Assembly (NCBI RefSeq): GCF_023277745.1 | Contig: NZ_CP086322.1 | Coordinates: 7,998,001 to 8,062,000 of the forward strand | Origin: Streptomyces halobius | Lineage (GTDB): Bacteria > Actinomycetota > Actinomycetes > Streptomycetales > Streptomycetaceae | Direction of reading: 5' to 3' | Length of the DNA stretch: 64,000 nucleotides | In this document: positions 27,068 through 35,760 of the stretch, piece by piece | How positions within the stretch are numbered: the stretch's first letter is position 1 | Layout: each line of letters begins with the position of its first letter | The notes under the pieces: generated by a model | Told to the model about the DNA's origin: nothing | Seen by the model: the letters and a program-made list of their open reading frames with translations, nothing else | The model's database searches: none | Made by a program: the position numbers and the translations under genes

Positions 27068-28093
27068 TTGCACACGAATGTATTTGGCCTGCCCGTACGC
27101 CCAGCAGCTCTCCTGGGCGCCTCAGCTATCGTGGTCGGCGGCGCACTCGCTGCCAGCCCGGCCTACGCCACGCCGGCGGACGAGCACGCCGGCTCCACCG
27201 GCAAGGCGACCGCCGTCGTTGCCCGCGCCGACCTCAACGTCTCCGTGAAGGACGTCGGCGACGTTGCGGTTAAGAAGTCTCTCAACGACGTGAGCGCGCC
27301 CGGGGATGCTGAGGAGACTCTGCTCACTGCGGAGGTGAACGGCGCGAACAAGGGTCGGCCCGTGAAGCTGGTCGAGGCCAAGGTCGCGCACTCCAGTGCC
27401 AAGGCGAACGCGCAGCGGTCGGTGGGCGAGGCCAAGCTCGTCGGAGTGCGGGCCTACGCGCCTGGGCTGTCTGTCAATCCGCTGCTGAGCGCCGACGTCC
27501 TGAAGGCCACGGCCTCCTGTGTGGCGGGTGAGAAGCCGGTCGCCAAGGCCGCACTGGCCGACAACGTGGCTGTCCTCGGCAAGCCGGTGGTCCTCAACGG
27601 GCCGGGCGACCAGCACGTCGAGGTGCCCGGCGTCGGCATGGTCGACCTTGTCCTGGAGGATGCGACCACGACGGACAGCACGGGGGCGGCCACCGCGCTT
27701 CGGCTGAAGTACACCGTGACGCCGGCCAAGCTGGGCGTGGCGAAGGCGTCCGGTGAGATCGTGCTCGCCGAGGCCACCTGCGCGATGCCGCACAACTCCG
27801 GTGCGTCCAGCGGTGGTTCGGGGAGCGATGGCGACTCCGACGATGGTGGTGCGGGCGAGGGCGGCGCGACCGACGACCAGTCTCCTGGTGGGTCCGCGGC
27901 TTCGAACGGTGCGGAGGGCGGTGACTCTGCGGGCAACCAGCCCGGCACGCAGACCGGTGACGACGGCGAGAACCTTGCCGAGACCGGTGGCAGCCCCACC
28001 ACCGCCGTCATCGGCGGTCTGGGTGCGGCTCTCGTCCTCGGCGGTGGGGCGATCTACATGATCCGTCGCCGCAGCACGACTCAAGGCAGCTGA
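27068..28093 (+). CDS. LAETG-anchored, sortase-dependent cell-wall protein (SCO1860-like)
   Basis: 341 residues from a TTG at 27068, preceded by GGGGG at 8 bases (a GTG at 27053 lacks a ribosome site). The signal peptide LLGASAIVVGGALAASPAYA is followed by a 180-residue exported domain rich in Val/Ala/Lys and a Gly/Ser/Asp-rich linker. At the C-terminus are LAETGG, a hydrophobic helix (AVIGGLGAALVLGGGAIYMI) and RRRS, a complete class E sortase sorting signal. It is therefore covalently attached to peptidoglycan. SCO1860 is the nearest family I recall; the function is unknown. A strong terminator follows at 28172. Confidence 0.85.
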   Translation: MHTNVFGLPVRPAALLGASAIVVGGALAASPAYATPADEHAGSTGKATAVVARADLNVSVKDVGDVAVKKSLNDVSAPGDAEETLLTAEVNGANKGRPVKLVEAKVAHSSAKANAQRSVGEAKLVGVRAYAPGLSVNPLLSADVLKATASCVAGEKPVAKAALADNVAVLGKPVVLNGPGDQHVEVPGVGMVDLVLEDATTTDSTGAATALRLKYTVTPAKLGVAKASGEIVLAEATCAMPHNSGASSGGSGSDGDSDDGGAGEGGATDDQSPGGSAASNGAEGGDSAGNQPGTQTGDDGENLAETGGSPTTAVIGGLGAALVLGGGAIYMIRRRSTTQGS

Positions 28094-28171
28094 GCGAGGC
28101 AGCCACTCGTAGCCACCCGGGGCCGTCGGATAGCGCTGCGGACGCCCCCAGGACTCCCCGGGCCTCACAAA

Positions 28172-28203
28172 GCGCCCCGCCCTGCCGTAGCAGGACGGGG
28201 CGC
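28172..28203. terminator. Terminator after LAETG gene
   Basis: GCGCCCCGCCCTGC and GCAGGACGGGGCGC pair with one mismatch around a CGTA loop, 79 bp after the stop codon. Confidence 0.7.
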
Positions 28204-28211
28204 GGTGGTGC

Positions 28212-28242
28212 GCGGATCCGCAGGCACGGGGGAACCTTCGGA
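28212..28242 (+). repeat. 31-bp perfect repeat, copy 2
   Basis: Identical to 26685-26715. The sequence after both copies also shares spaced matches (CCGATG followed by GGCAC). Confidence 0.75.
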
Positions 28243-28324
28243 TCCGCGGACGCCGATGTTGGCACCCCTCCCAGGGGCGATGAGGACCCCAGGGCCCCGG
28301 CGTTTGCCTCGGATGCCCGGTTGA

Positions 28325-28456
28325 TCATGTGATGCTGTAGCGGGCGAGGACGCGGTGGCGTTCGGTGTGGGCTCGGCGTCCGGCGGCGGTGTTGACGTAC
28401 CCGGCGAGCTTGAGCGCGCCGCGGACCAGGTCGCGGACGGCGGCGAGCACGGCCGG
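28325..28456 (-). pseudogene. C-terminal fragment of a probable transposase
   Basis: The minus strand encodes PAVLAAVRDLVRGALKLAGY, VNTAAGRRAHTERHRVLARY and SIT before a stop at 28325. The pattern is that of the last helix of actinobacterial IS transposases, but the family is not certain. Nothing in frame upstream of 28456 continues it. Confidence 0.4.
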
Positions 28457-28880
28457 TGTAGGGGGATCACCGAGATAAGCTCAAAAGGGCGACAGCGGCC
28501 AAGATCATTTACCCACGTACAGCCCGATTCGCCACTGGCGGTCCCCGCACACGGCCGTTGAACTCCCCACTGGCGGACAGCCGGAAACGCACGGTGACTG
28601 CGGATGGCCCGGTGGGCTCCTCACCCGCAGCGCAGCCCCGAGCGCCTCGCGCAGCTGACGGCCCGACTCCCGCGACTGGGCTCCAGAGCGCCCTGGTAGC
28701 GGCCCACTCCTGGTGGTGCGGGAGTGCGCTCAGGAATCAGCCCCGCTCACCTGACGGGGCAGCCCGGGCCGTCCGGGCCGGGGCAGGAACCGCCGTTGTG
28801 TTCCAGCCGGTTACGAAGCCGGGGTGCGGCGCGGCCGGGCACCCGGCCCGGTGCCGCACCCCGGCGCCGTCAGCCGTCGG
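28457..28880. other. gene-free G+C-rich stretch
   Basis: About 420 bp with no convincing gene. An inverted-repeat segment near 28830-28868 (GCGGCCGGGCACCCG and reverse) may end the minus-strand secreted-protein transcript. Confidence 0.35.
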
Positions 28881-29360
28881 TCACAGTGCGCGCAGGTAGT
28901 ACTTGGTGCGGAACCCTCTGCCGGTCGAGCAGTCCAAGGTGGACCGGGTGTTCGTGTAGGTGAAGCCGGACGGCACCGTACAGGCCCACAGGCGGGTCTT
29001 CGGGGTCTTCAGGTAGTACTTGGTGCGGAACCCTCTGCCGGTCGAGCAATCTAAGGTGGACCGGGTGTTCGTGTAGGTGAAGCCGGACGCGGTCGTACAC
29101 GCCCACAGGCCGTCCGTGGGCGGCTGCACGTAGTACTGGGTTCTGAAACCGCTGGTGGAGCAGTTCAGCGTGGAGCGGGTGTTCGTGTACACATAGCCGG
29201 ACGGAACCGTGCAGGACCAGAAGGCGGCGGCAGCGGCGCCCGACGAGGCGTCGGCCGCTGCGGCGTCCGGCGCGGCCGCAGCGGGGGCGACGGCGGCGCC
29301 GAGCAGAGCGAAGGCGCCCACGGTACCGGGCAGCAGCATCCGCAGTTTCGATCGCACCAT
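28881..29360 (-). CDS. Secreted protein of three tandem 39-residue repeats
   Basis: 159 residues from ATG 29360. A signal peptide (MLLPGTVGAFALLGAAVAPAAA) and an Ala-rich spacer are followed by three repeats. Each begins W-(S/A)-C-T, contains YTNTRSTL(N/D)CST and ends GFRT(Q/K)YY(V/L), with two conserved Cys per repeat. Repeats 2 and 3 are almost identical in DNA as well (117-bp period, 28896 and 29013), indicating recent duplication. The module resembles a small disulfide-bonded binding unit for the cell surface or extracellular space; I do not know the family. Confidence 0.75.
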   Translation of the reverse strand: MVRSKLRMLLPGTVGAFALLGAAVAPAAAAPDAAAADASSGAAAAAFWSCTVPSGYVYTNTRSTLNCSTSGFRTQYYVQPPTDGLWACTTASGFTYTNTRSTLDCSTGRGFRTKYYLKTPKTRLWACTVPSGFTYTNTRSTLDCSTGRGFRTKYYLRAL

Positions 29361-29757
29361 GAGGTGAGCACTCCTATTGGTCGTCCCACAGGCAGAACAA
29401 CGGGTGGGGGGCTCGGCCGGGGTCTGGCCCATCGCCCCGGCCGCCGCATCGTGCGCGCTCCGGAATAGTGTCAGTAGGGGTCCCGGGCGGCAACGCCGCC
29501 GACCAAGCGCCGCAATGATCCAGCCGTCTGAGGCCCAAGGTCCCTGGGCTTGGAGGACAACGTGCCCGCGCTGGTGGCCGTGTTGCTCGTGGCCTGGCCG
29601 GCGGCGCTGTTCCGGCTCGTGCCGGTCGTGCTGCCACTGCCAACACGGCGGGGCGACGCGAGGTCCGGGTGGAGCAACCCGGGCCATCAGCCGTGACGCC
29701 TTCGCGTACCCGCTCCGCCCGTCGCCGGGCCCGGTACGCGGCCTGCCTGCAGTTGTG
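29361..29757. other. gene-free region 3' of a group II intron remnant
   Basis: No supported frame. It presumably contains the promoter of the secreted repeat protein and DNA that was the 3' exon of the intron remnant. Confidence 0.35.
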
Positions 29758-29840
29758 GTCGGGTAGCCGGAGATCATTGCTGATCTCCGGCCCCCTCAGA
29801 ACCGGACGTGCAGCGTTAACCGCATCCGGCTCAAGCAAGC
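29758..29840 (-). mobile_element. Group II intron 3'-end remnant (domains V and VI)
   Basis: Domain V at 29799-29832 reads GAGCCGGATGCGGTTAACGC with a matching 3' arm GCACGTCCGGTTC, close to the bacterial consensus. Domain VI follows (GGCCGGAGATCAGCAATGAT region) and the end is CTACCCGAC at 29758. No maturase is attached: upstream DNA becomes a serine-recombinase fragment within about 95 bp, so only the 3' end survives. It differs from introns A, B and C. Confidence 0.7.
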
Positions 29841-29933
29841 CCCGAGCACGAACACCCTCGGTGAGACCGATCCGAGATCCGTCACGTTCAGCTACATGTC
29901 GGTTGGTTCGCTGTTCGTTAACGGCACCCCGAA

Positions 29934-30732
29934 TTGGAGAAGGCGCTGAAGCTGGCGTACGAGATCAAGGGGGCCGCCCCCGATCAGGAGGTCATCCTCA
30001 CCGTCCACGAGCTCAAGCGCCTCGCCCGCAACGCCGCAGAGCTGATGATCCTGTCCAACCAGCTCCAGACCGCCGGTGTCCAGCTCGAACTCCTCACCGG
30101 CCCCCTCATCGGCATCTACGACCCCAACGGCATGGGCGCAATGTTCTTCGCCGTCCTCGCCGTCGCCGCCCAGCTCGACCGCAACTACATCCGCGAGAAG
30201 ACTCTGGAGGGCCAGCACGCCGCCGCGAACAAGGGCAACCACGGCGGGCGGCCGAAGGTCATCGACGACGACATGCTGCTGTTCGCCCGCGCGCTCAAGG
30301 ACAAGGGCGTACCCGTCCCCGAAATCGCCAAGAAGTTGACGATCAAGACTGGGAAGAACGCCGGACAGCGTCCCTCCGTCGCCTCCGTCTACCGAGCGCT
30401 CGCGGACGCCGAGGAGGCCGACGCACCAGCCGGGCCGGAGATCGGCGCTCCGCGCCGGCCGACGCGGGTGGACCTCACCGGCCCCGGCAGCGGCACCGAC
30501 CGGGAGCTGATGGAACGGCTGACCCGGCAAGCTCTCACCGGGGACAACCAGGTCTTGGTCGACCTCGTCCGGCAGGCGAAGGACGGCACGAACAGCGCCG
30601 TGCTGGCCGATCTGGGCTGCCGGGGCGAAGACGGCTCGAACGATGTCGTGGCGGAGCTGCTGGCGCAGGCCCGGAAGGGGGGGAGTCGAATGATCCCGCC
30701 GCACCCCACGAACTGGACCGTGTGCGTTGTTG
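29934..30732 (+). pseudogene. Serine recombinase (resolvase/invertase) remnant
   Basis: The frame encodes EKALKLAYEIKGAAPDQ, ILTVHELKRLARNAAELMIL, LLTGPLIGIYDPNGMGAMFF and LAVAAQLDRNYIREKTLEGQ, the middle of a resolvase catalytic domain, then an HTH hinge HGGRPKVIDDDM. The N-terminal strand with the nucleophilic Ser (Y-x-R-V-S) is missing. The original C-terminus is lost where the frame runs into the convergent lipoprotein gene at about 30733. It is inactive as a recombinase. Confidence 0.75.
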
Positions 30733-31352
30733 CTACGGACAGGACTCCTCGGACTTCACAGCCGTCAAAGACACTGGCTGCCCCGTCAGCTCGGCTCCAG
30801 CTGCGGGTTTTTGGCTGCATACCTTCCAGTTCGACTCGACCAAGACGTTGCGGTCCTGACCGGAAGCATCTGTCACTGTGATGCTGGTGGAGGGATCGAG
30901 GGCAACCCGTGCGACCTTGACCGACTTGCCCTGGAAGTCGGGCATCTTCCCGGCTGCTTCGGTCGGCTCTCTTTGATCTTTCTCCGGGCACGTCTCATCG
31001 AGCTTGACAACCCCGAGACCAATTTCAGTGTCAGTCGCCCGCCTGCCCGGCCCTGGTGTCTGGAAGCAGACCTTCCACTCCCGGTCGAGTACCTGGTTCC
31101 TGCCGCGGCCGAGTGAGTTATGCGACGCCAGCGCGTAGAAGCCAGCGGCTTGAGCGGCGTCCTGGGCGCTCTGTAGCCCTTTGCCGACAAGGTTGGGAAG
31201 ATCCGCCGTCTTTGCCCTTCGGTGGTGGCCGGCGTTGTTGGCGGCGAGGATTCAGTTTTCGGTGGGGCTTCCTTGGAGCCGTCGTCCCCACACGCGGTGA
31301 GCGACAGAAGAGCAAAGGAGCTGAGTAGTGCGGTGACGGCATGGCGACGCAT
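30733..31352 (-). pseudogene. Lipoprotein with two PASTA-like domains, frameshifted
   Basis: From ATG 31352: signal MRRHAVTALLSSFALLSLTAC with lipobox L-T-A-C, then a Pro/Thr/Glu linker. The frame breaks at about 31213. In the next frame it continues TADLPNLVGKGLQSAQDAAQ, REWKVCFQTPGPG, GLGVVKLDETCP, and a second copy MPDFQGKSVKVARVAL, NWKVCSQKPAAGAELTG, ending KSEESCP. The paired W-K-V-C and E-(T/S)-C-P motifs are typical of small disulfide-containing PASTA-like modules in actinobacterial lipoproteins. One indel is the only defect. It overlaps the end of the recombinase remnant convergently. Confidence 0.65.
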
Positions 31353-31878
31353 GTGGTGATGGTGTCGATCGCACCGACCTCCGCCTGCCACACCCCCGCG
31401 TTGCCCCACGCCACGACGTGGCTGTTCGGCTGTATTCCGACGGGGGTGAGCGTCGCCGCGCCGTGGGCGCGCACCGCGCTGCCGATCAGGTTCAGGTGCC
31501 GCAGCCGGGCGCGCTCGGCCTCGTCGGGCCGGAAACAGGGCGCGGGCGGGCTTCGACGACGGCTTCAAGGTGGATGACCTGCGCGAGGGCGAGCACACGA
31601 TCGGCGACACGTGGTCCGCCATCGCGGAGCGCCTGGTCGCGGGGTCCGGCCCGATCGACGATGCGGTGCGGGCTCACACGCGGGAGCTGCATCCGTTGCC
31701 AGGGCGGTGTGAGTTCGATGAGTCCGGGTGGGTCCGGATGAGTCCGGGAGAACCAGTAGCGGTGCGTGATGCGCAGGACCGCGCGATGAGGCCGCCCCGG
31801 TGCCGGCATCCGGAGCGGCCTCGTGCAGGACGCGTCATGCCCTCCGCATCAGGCGCGGCGCGTCACGCTCCGGTTATC
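31353..31878. other. mosaic of unrecognised coding fragments
   Basis: A minus-strand stretch at about 31370-31535 reads RPDEAERARLRHLNLIGSAV and NSHVVAWGNAGVWQAEVGAI. A plus-strand stretch at about 31543-31790 reads VDDLREGEHTIGDTWSAIAE and PLPGRCEFDESGWVRMSPG. Both look like pieces of real proteins without starts or ends. I do not recognise either. Confidence 0.35.
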
Positions 31879-32463
31879 TCAGCAGTTGACGATGGAGCGG
31901 ACCGGGTCCCAGCTGCCGTTGGCGTCCCAGCTGTGGGCCGGGGGCGTCCGGTAGATCAGCGAGCCGCTGGGGTTGTACATGCGGGCCACCGTGCCGGTGG
32001 TCTGGTTGTTGTCCCAGGAGCCCCTGCCGCCCCAGGTGCTGAAGTAGTAGCGCTTGCAGGTGTACATGTCGACAGTGTCGCCCGAGAAGTTCGTGCTGCG
32101 GTAGGCGCACATGTGCTTGTAGTCGGCGCCGCCGCCCGCGCACGGGTTGTAGTACGGCGCGGCACCGGCCTCGGCGGCCAGGTCACGTGGGTTCTTCTCG
32201 CCGGGTACGGTCAGGTAGACCATGCCGCCGTCCAACTGGATCCGGTCGGGCGCCACCTGCTTGCCGCCCATGGTGTCCAGGTATCTCTTCACCTTCTCCT
32301 GGAGTGCGTCGGCCTGGCTCGCCGACAATCCGGCGGCCCGCGCCTGGGCCGTGAACCCGGCAGTCGTCGCCTCCTGGCCGGCCGAGGCCGGTCCGGCAGT
32401 CATGAGTGCCCCGAACAGTAAGAGCAGGCCGGCGGTCAGCAGCGCCGTAATCCTGGATCTCAT
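31879..32463 (-). CDS. Secreted peptidase inhibitor, I36 family
   Basis: 194 residues from ATG 32463. Signal peptide: MRSRITALLTAGLLLLFGAL ending GPASA. The propeptide-like middle (SASQADALQEKVKRYLDTMG, GGMVYLTVPGEKNPRD) is followed by a beta-gamma-crystallin-like I36 domain: CAYRSTNFSGDTVDMYTC, RGSWDNNQTTGTVARMYN, SWDPVRSIVNC, with paired cysteines. The I36 family includes Streptomyces metalloprotease inhibitors. It is divergent from the AraC regulator 157 bp away, which may control it. Confidence 0.82.
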   Translation of the reverse strand: MRSRITALLTAGLLLLFGALMTAGPASAGQEATTAGFTAQARAAGLSASQADALQEKVKRYLDTMGGKQVAPDRIQLDGGMVYLTVPGEKNPRDLAAEAGAAPYYNPCAGGGADYKHMCAYRSTNFSGDTVDMYTCKRYYFSTWGGRGSWDNNQTTGTVARMYNPSGSLIYRTPPAHSWDANGSWDPVRSIVNC

Positions 32464-32620
32464 GGACGTGTCTCCTCGTCGTTGCCGTGTGATGGCCGTG
32501 CGGTGACCGCGGGGTCCGCGGTGTCCGGCAGTCTCCTGGGGTTGGCCGACGGTGTCATTGACGATGCGTGCACCGTTCTTGTCACTATGAGCACGACATG
32601 GGGCATATGGCGGGAGGCAT

Positions 32621-33598
32621 GTGATAAATCGACTCGTATTACGCACCCAGGATCTCCCTCAGCGGGAGCGGTTCGACGGCTGGCTCGACCTGATCGACCG
32701 CGGCCTGACACCGGCCTGGCTGACCACGTCCCACGCGTCGGACTTCCGCGCGACCGCCTCGCTGCTGACGCTGGGCCCGGCGCGGTTCTCCGCACTGTCG
32801 CTCCCGCCCCTGCGGGCGGAGCGTGGCTGGTCGCTGATCCGCCGCGGCGATCCGGAGCTGTGGCAGCTGATGCTGGTCGTCAGCGGAGAAGTGGGGGTCG
32901 AACAGCACGGGAGGCGGGCGCTCGTGCGGCCCGGCGAGCTGGTGGTCTACGACACCTCGCATCCTTACCGGTCGCGGACGTTCACGAACCGGGGCGGCAC
33001 GGAGGTCGCCCTGCTCCATCTGCCCCGGCACGAGGCCCCGTTGCCCGACCGGGCCGTCCGGGCCCTGACCGCCCGACCGATCCCCACCGGGGCCGGGGCG
33101 GGAGCACTGCTCGGCCGCTACCTGGAGCAGCTCGCCGGACAGACCGGTGACGACTGGCCGGAACCCGACGCGGCCCGGCTCGGCTCGGCGGCCCGGGACC
33201 TCGCGATCGTCCTGCTGAGCGGGCTGGCCCGAGTGGACGGGCTGCTCGCCCCGGAGACGCGGGACACGGCCCTCCGGCTGCGGGTGGAGGGGTTCATAGC
33301 GGACAACCTGGCATCCGGCTGGCTCACCCCAGGAACCATCGCGGAGGCGCACGGCATCTCGGTCCGCCGTCTGCACCAGCTGTTCCACCAGGAGGGCCGT
33401 TCCGTCGCAGCGCTGGTGCGGTCCTCGCGGCTGGAGCGCTGCCGGGCCGACCTGGAGGAGCCGGGCCTCGCCCATCTGCCGGTGGCCGCCGTCGGCGCCC
33501 GCTGGGGGTTCCCGGACGCCGCCGTGTTCAGCCGGGCGTTCAAGGACACCTACGGGCGTCCGCCGGGTGCCTACCGCCGGCACGCACTGGGCACCTGA
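32621..33598 (+). CDS. AraC-family regulator with N-terminal cupin-like sensor domain
   Basis: 325 residues from GTG 32621 with GGGAGG 4 bases upstream. Residues about 1-190 form an AraC-binding-like sensor (LMLVVSGEVGVEQHGRRALV, RPGELVVYDTSHPYRS). Residues about 220-320 carry two helix-turn-helices: LTPGTIAEAHGISVRRLHQL and PVAAVGARWGFPDAAVFSRA, ending FKDTYGRPPGAYRR, the diagnostic AraC C-terminus. The ligand is unknown. It is divergent from the I36 inhibitor gene. Confidence 0.9.
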   Translation: MINRLVLRTQDLPQRERFDGWLDLIDRGLTPAWLTTSHASDFRATASLLTLGPARFSALSLPPLRAERGWSLIRRGDPELWQLMLVVSGEVGVEQHGRRALVRPGELVVYDTSHPYRSRTFTNRGGTEVALLHLPRHEAPLPDRAVRALTARPIPTGAGAGALLGRYLEQLAGQTGDDWPEPDAARLGSAARDLAIVLLSGLARVDGLLAPETRDTALRLRVEGFIADNLASGWLTPGTIAEAHGISVRRLHQLFHQEGRSVAALVRSSRLERCRADLEEPGLAHLPVAAVGARWGFPDAAVFSRAFKDTYGRPPGAYRRHALGT

Positions 33599-33708
33599 CT
33601 GTCAGCGGCGTCCCGTACTCCGTCAGCACGGTGGCGGGGACGGCGTACCAGCAGCGGCCGCCCGGGGGCCGAGGCGAGTCCGGCGGCCGCCGCCGGGAAG
33701 GATCCCCC

Positions 33709-34076
33709 TCACCACGCCACCGGCAACGCCAGCGGATACCGCCAGATCGACGTCGTGTTCCAGCGCACCTCCTCGGCCGGAACGGCCAGCCGCAACTCCG
33801 GGAACCGGGACAGCACGCTCCCCAGGGCCACCTGGAGTTGCATCGCCGCGAGCGGAGCGCCGAGGCAATGGTGCGAGCCCCAGCCGAACGTCATATGAGG
33901 CGGCGCCTTCCAGGTCAGGTCGAGTTCGTTGGAGCGCTCGAATTCGCGCTCGTCCCGGTTGGCGGTCGATCAGATACGAGACATGCACGATATCACCGGC
34001 CTTGATCGTGACGCTCAGCTCCACATCCTCCATGGCAACTCGCGGAATGCCCATCCCCTTACGGAGCACCGCCATG
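33709..34076 (-). pseudogene. Cytochrome P450 C-terminal remnant
   Basis: The minus strand reads MAVLRKGMGIPRVAMEDVEL and IKAGDIVHVSY, then after a small insertion at about 33966 continues NRDEREFERSNELDLTWKA and the haem-binding motif FGWGSHHCLGAPLAAMQLQ to a stop at 33709. The I-helix, ExxR and everything N-terminal are gone: the sequence meets an IS5-like fragment at about 34080. The Cys ligand remains but the protein cannot function. Confidence 0.82.
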
Positions 34077-34080
34077 CCCC

Positions 34081-34350
34081 CTAGGCCGTTTCGTTCAGAT
34101 CATCTGATCGTTGATTTGGGTGTGCCGTTGACTGACGCGCAGTGGGCGCGGATGGAGCCGTTGCTCCCGGACCCGACACCGAAGAGGGGCGCCCGGTGGC
34201 GGGATCACCGCGAGGTGATCGATGCGAACGCATTCAAGTTCCAGACCGGATCGCAGTGGTCCACCTGCCCGAGAAGTACGGCAACTGGCGAGGCATCTAC
34301 AACCGGCTGCGGATGTGGGCCGTCGACGGCACGTGGGAGCGGGTGTTCTC
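34081..34350 (+). pseudogene. IS5-family transposase N-terminal remnant
   Basis: Encodes LIVDLGVPLTDAQWARMEPL, LPDPTPKRGARWRDHREVID, then after a frameshift at about 34257 HLPEKYGNWRGIYNRLRMWA and GTWERVF. This is the DUF4096-type N-terminus of IS5-family transposases. The DDE domain is missing. The element seems to have cut off the P450 gene. Confidence 0.75.
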
Positions 34351-34467
34351 GGCACCGGTCACCCGCGCTAACAGGTCCTCATCCGGCGCAGCCCTGTGAG
34401 CTCACCGAAAACTGCGACGGGAAAAATGGGTTGGGGACGGCCTCTATTCTTCACTTAACATGTCCGC

Positions 34468-35133
34468 ATGAAGATCAACCGGATTGCGGCTGTCGTGGCC
34501 GCCGCCACGATTGCCCCTTCCCTCTTTCTTGCCGCCCCTGCCCTCGCCGCTGACACTCTCGCCAACAACACCCCGCGGACCGGCGCATCCGCACCGGCCG
34601 CCGTGACCGAGGAGATGCCCGTGGTGATGCGCTTCCACGACATGCCAAGCACCTTTACGGCGGGTGGTGACTGGTCGCAGTTCTCGCTTTCGATGGAGAA
34701 CGGCAACGACTACCCAATCAGCGACTTCTGGGCCTACCTCGTGTTCCGCACGAGCCACTCCACGCAGGAGCAACTCAAGCCCGGCGACGCCGAACTTGAG
34801 TACTTCGCGGGCGGAGAATGGCACCCCGTGGTGCTCCAGTTCGACGACCACCGTTTCTCCGCCCACGTCTGCCCGCAGGCGAACCCCATTCCCAGCGACG
34901 ACCCGAACTACCCCGAGTTCCGGAACTGTCCCGCGCGAATTGACACGGTGAAGCCAGGCGAGAATCACACCCTCAAGCTCCGGATGCGCTTCGCCGCGAG
35001 CGCGCCCGCGACCCGAGGCATGGTGATGGCGAACGACTACGTCAGCCACCCGAACAGCGACCTGCCGACGGTCTCCACCCCCAACAAGCACCGCTTCACT
35101 ATTCTCCCCGCCGAGAAGGCCGTACAGCCGTAA
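34468..35133 (+). CDS. Secreted protein of unknown function
   Basis: 221 residues from ATG 34468. A clear signal peptide (MKINRIAAVVAAATIAPSLF, then LAAPALA before ADT) is followed by a 190-residue exported domain. MPSTFTAGGDWSQFSLSMEN, SDFWAYLVFRTSH and ELEYFAGGEWHPVVLQFDD have alternating hydrophobics of a beta sandwich. Two cysteines (HVCPQA, FRNCPA) may form a disulfide. The tail lacks a sorting signal. It is the only complete gene between the P450 remnant and the IS cluster, and has lower G+C than its neighbours. The family is not recognised. Confidence 0.75.
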   Translation: MKINRIAAVVAAATIAPSLFLAAPALAADTLANNTPRTGASAPAAVTEEMPVVMRFHDMPSTFTAGGDWSQFSLSMENGNDYPISDFWAYLVFRTSHSTQEQLKPGDAELEYFAGGEWHPVVLQFDDHRFSAHVCPQANPIPSDDPNYPEFRNCPARIDTVKPGENHTLKLRMRFAASAPATRGMVMANDYVSHPNSDLPTVSTPNKHRFTILPAEKAVQP

Positions 35134-35193
35134 GGTACAGCCAGCAAGCTGCGTACTCAGGCGTGTTGGGAAGCCACGACAACGCTAAGTGCG

Positions 35194-35760
35194 CTAGTGA
35201 CGTGAGTCAGAGATTCGGTGGCAGTAGGCGGCGACTTTGTCGAGGATCTCGTCGGCGGTTTTGGTCCAGATGAACGGCCGTGGTTGGTCGTTCCAGTCGG
35301 CGAGCCAGGCTCGGATGTCGCGTTCGAGGGCCTGGACGGAATGGTGGACGCTGCGCTTGAGCTTCTTCTGCGTGAGTTCGGCGAACCACCGCTCGACCAG
35401 GTTCAGCCAGGACGCACTTGTCGGCGTGAAGTGCAGGTGGAAGCGCGGGTGCGCCAGTAGCCACTTCCTGACTGCGGGCGTCTTGTGGGTCGCGTAGTTG
35501 TCGAGGATCAGATGCACGCCGAGACCGGCCGGAACCTCCTTGTCGAGCGTGGCGAGGAACTTCTCGAACTCCACGGCCCGGTGCCGGCGGTGTAGGGATC
35601 CGATGACTTTTCCGGTTGCCACCTCCAGGGCGGCGAACAGGGTGGTGGTGCCGGCCCGGACGTAGTCGTGGCTGCGGCGTTCGGGGACGCCGGGCATCAT
35701 CGGCAGCACCGGCTGGGACCGGTCCAGGGCCTGGATCTGTTGGGTCGGGGACGGGGCGCC
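35194..35760 (-). pseudogene. IS630-family transposase, C-terminal half
   Basis: The minus strand encodes MPGVPERRSHDYVRAGTTTL, the strand HLILDNYATHKTPAV (second catalytic Asp), SASWLNLVERWFAELTQKKL (catalytic Glu in ERWF) and a normal end. Upstream of 35760 the sequence becomes the 3' end of group II intron C. The N-terminal half is not adjacent on the other side because another IS has removed it. Confidence 0.82.

Noticed and set aside
26685-28242. 31-bp repeat as a type I-E CRISPR repeat
   Set aside because: Its GCAGGCACGGGGG core looks CRISPR-like, but the two copies are 1.5 kb apart with no further copies at about 61-bp spacing and no cas genes.
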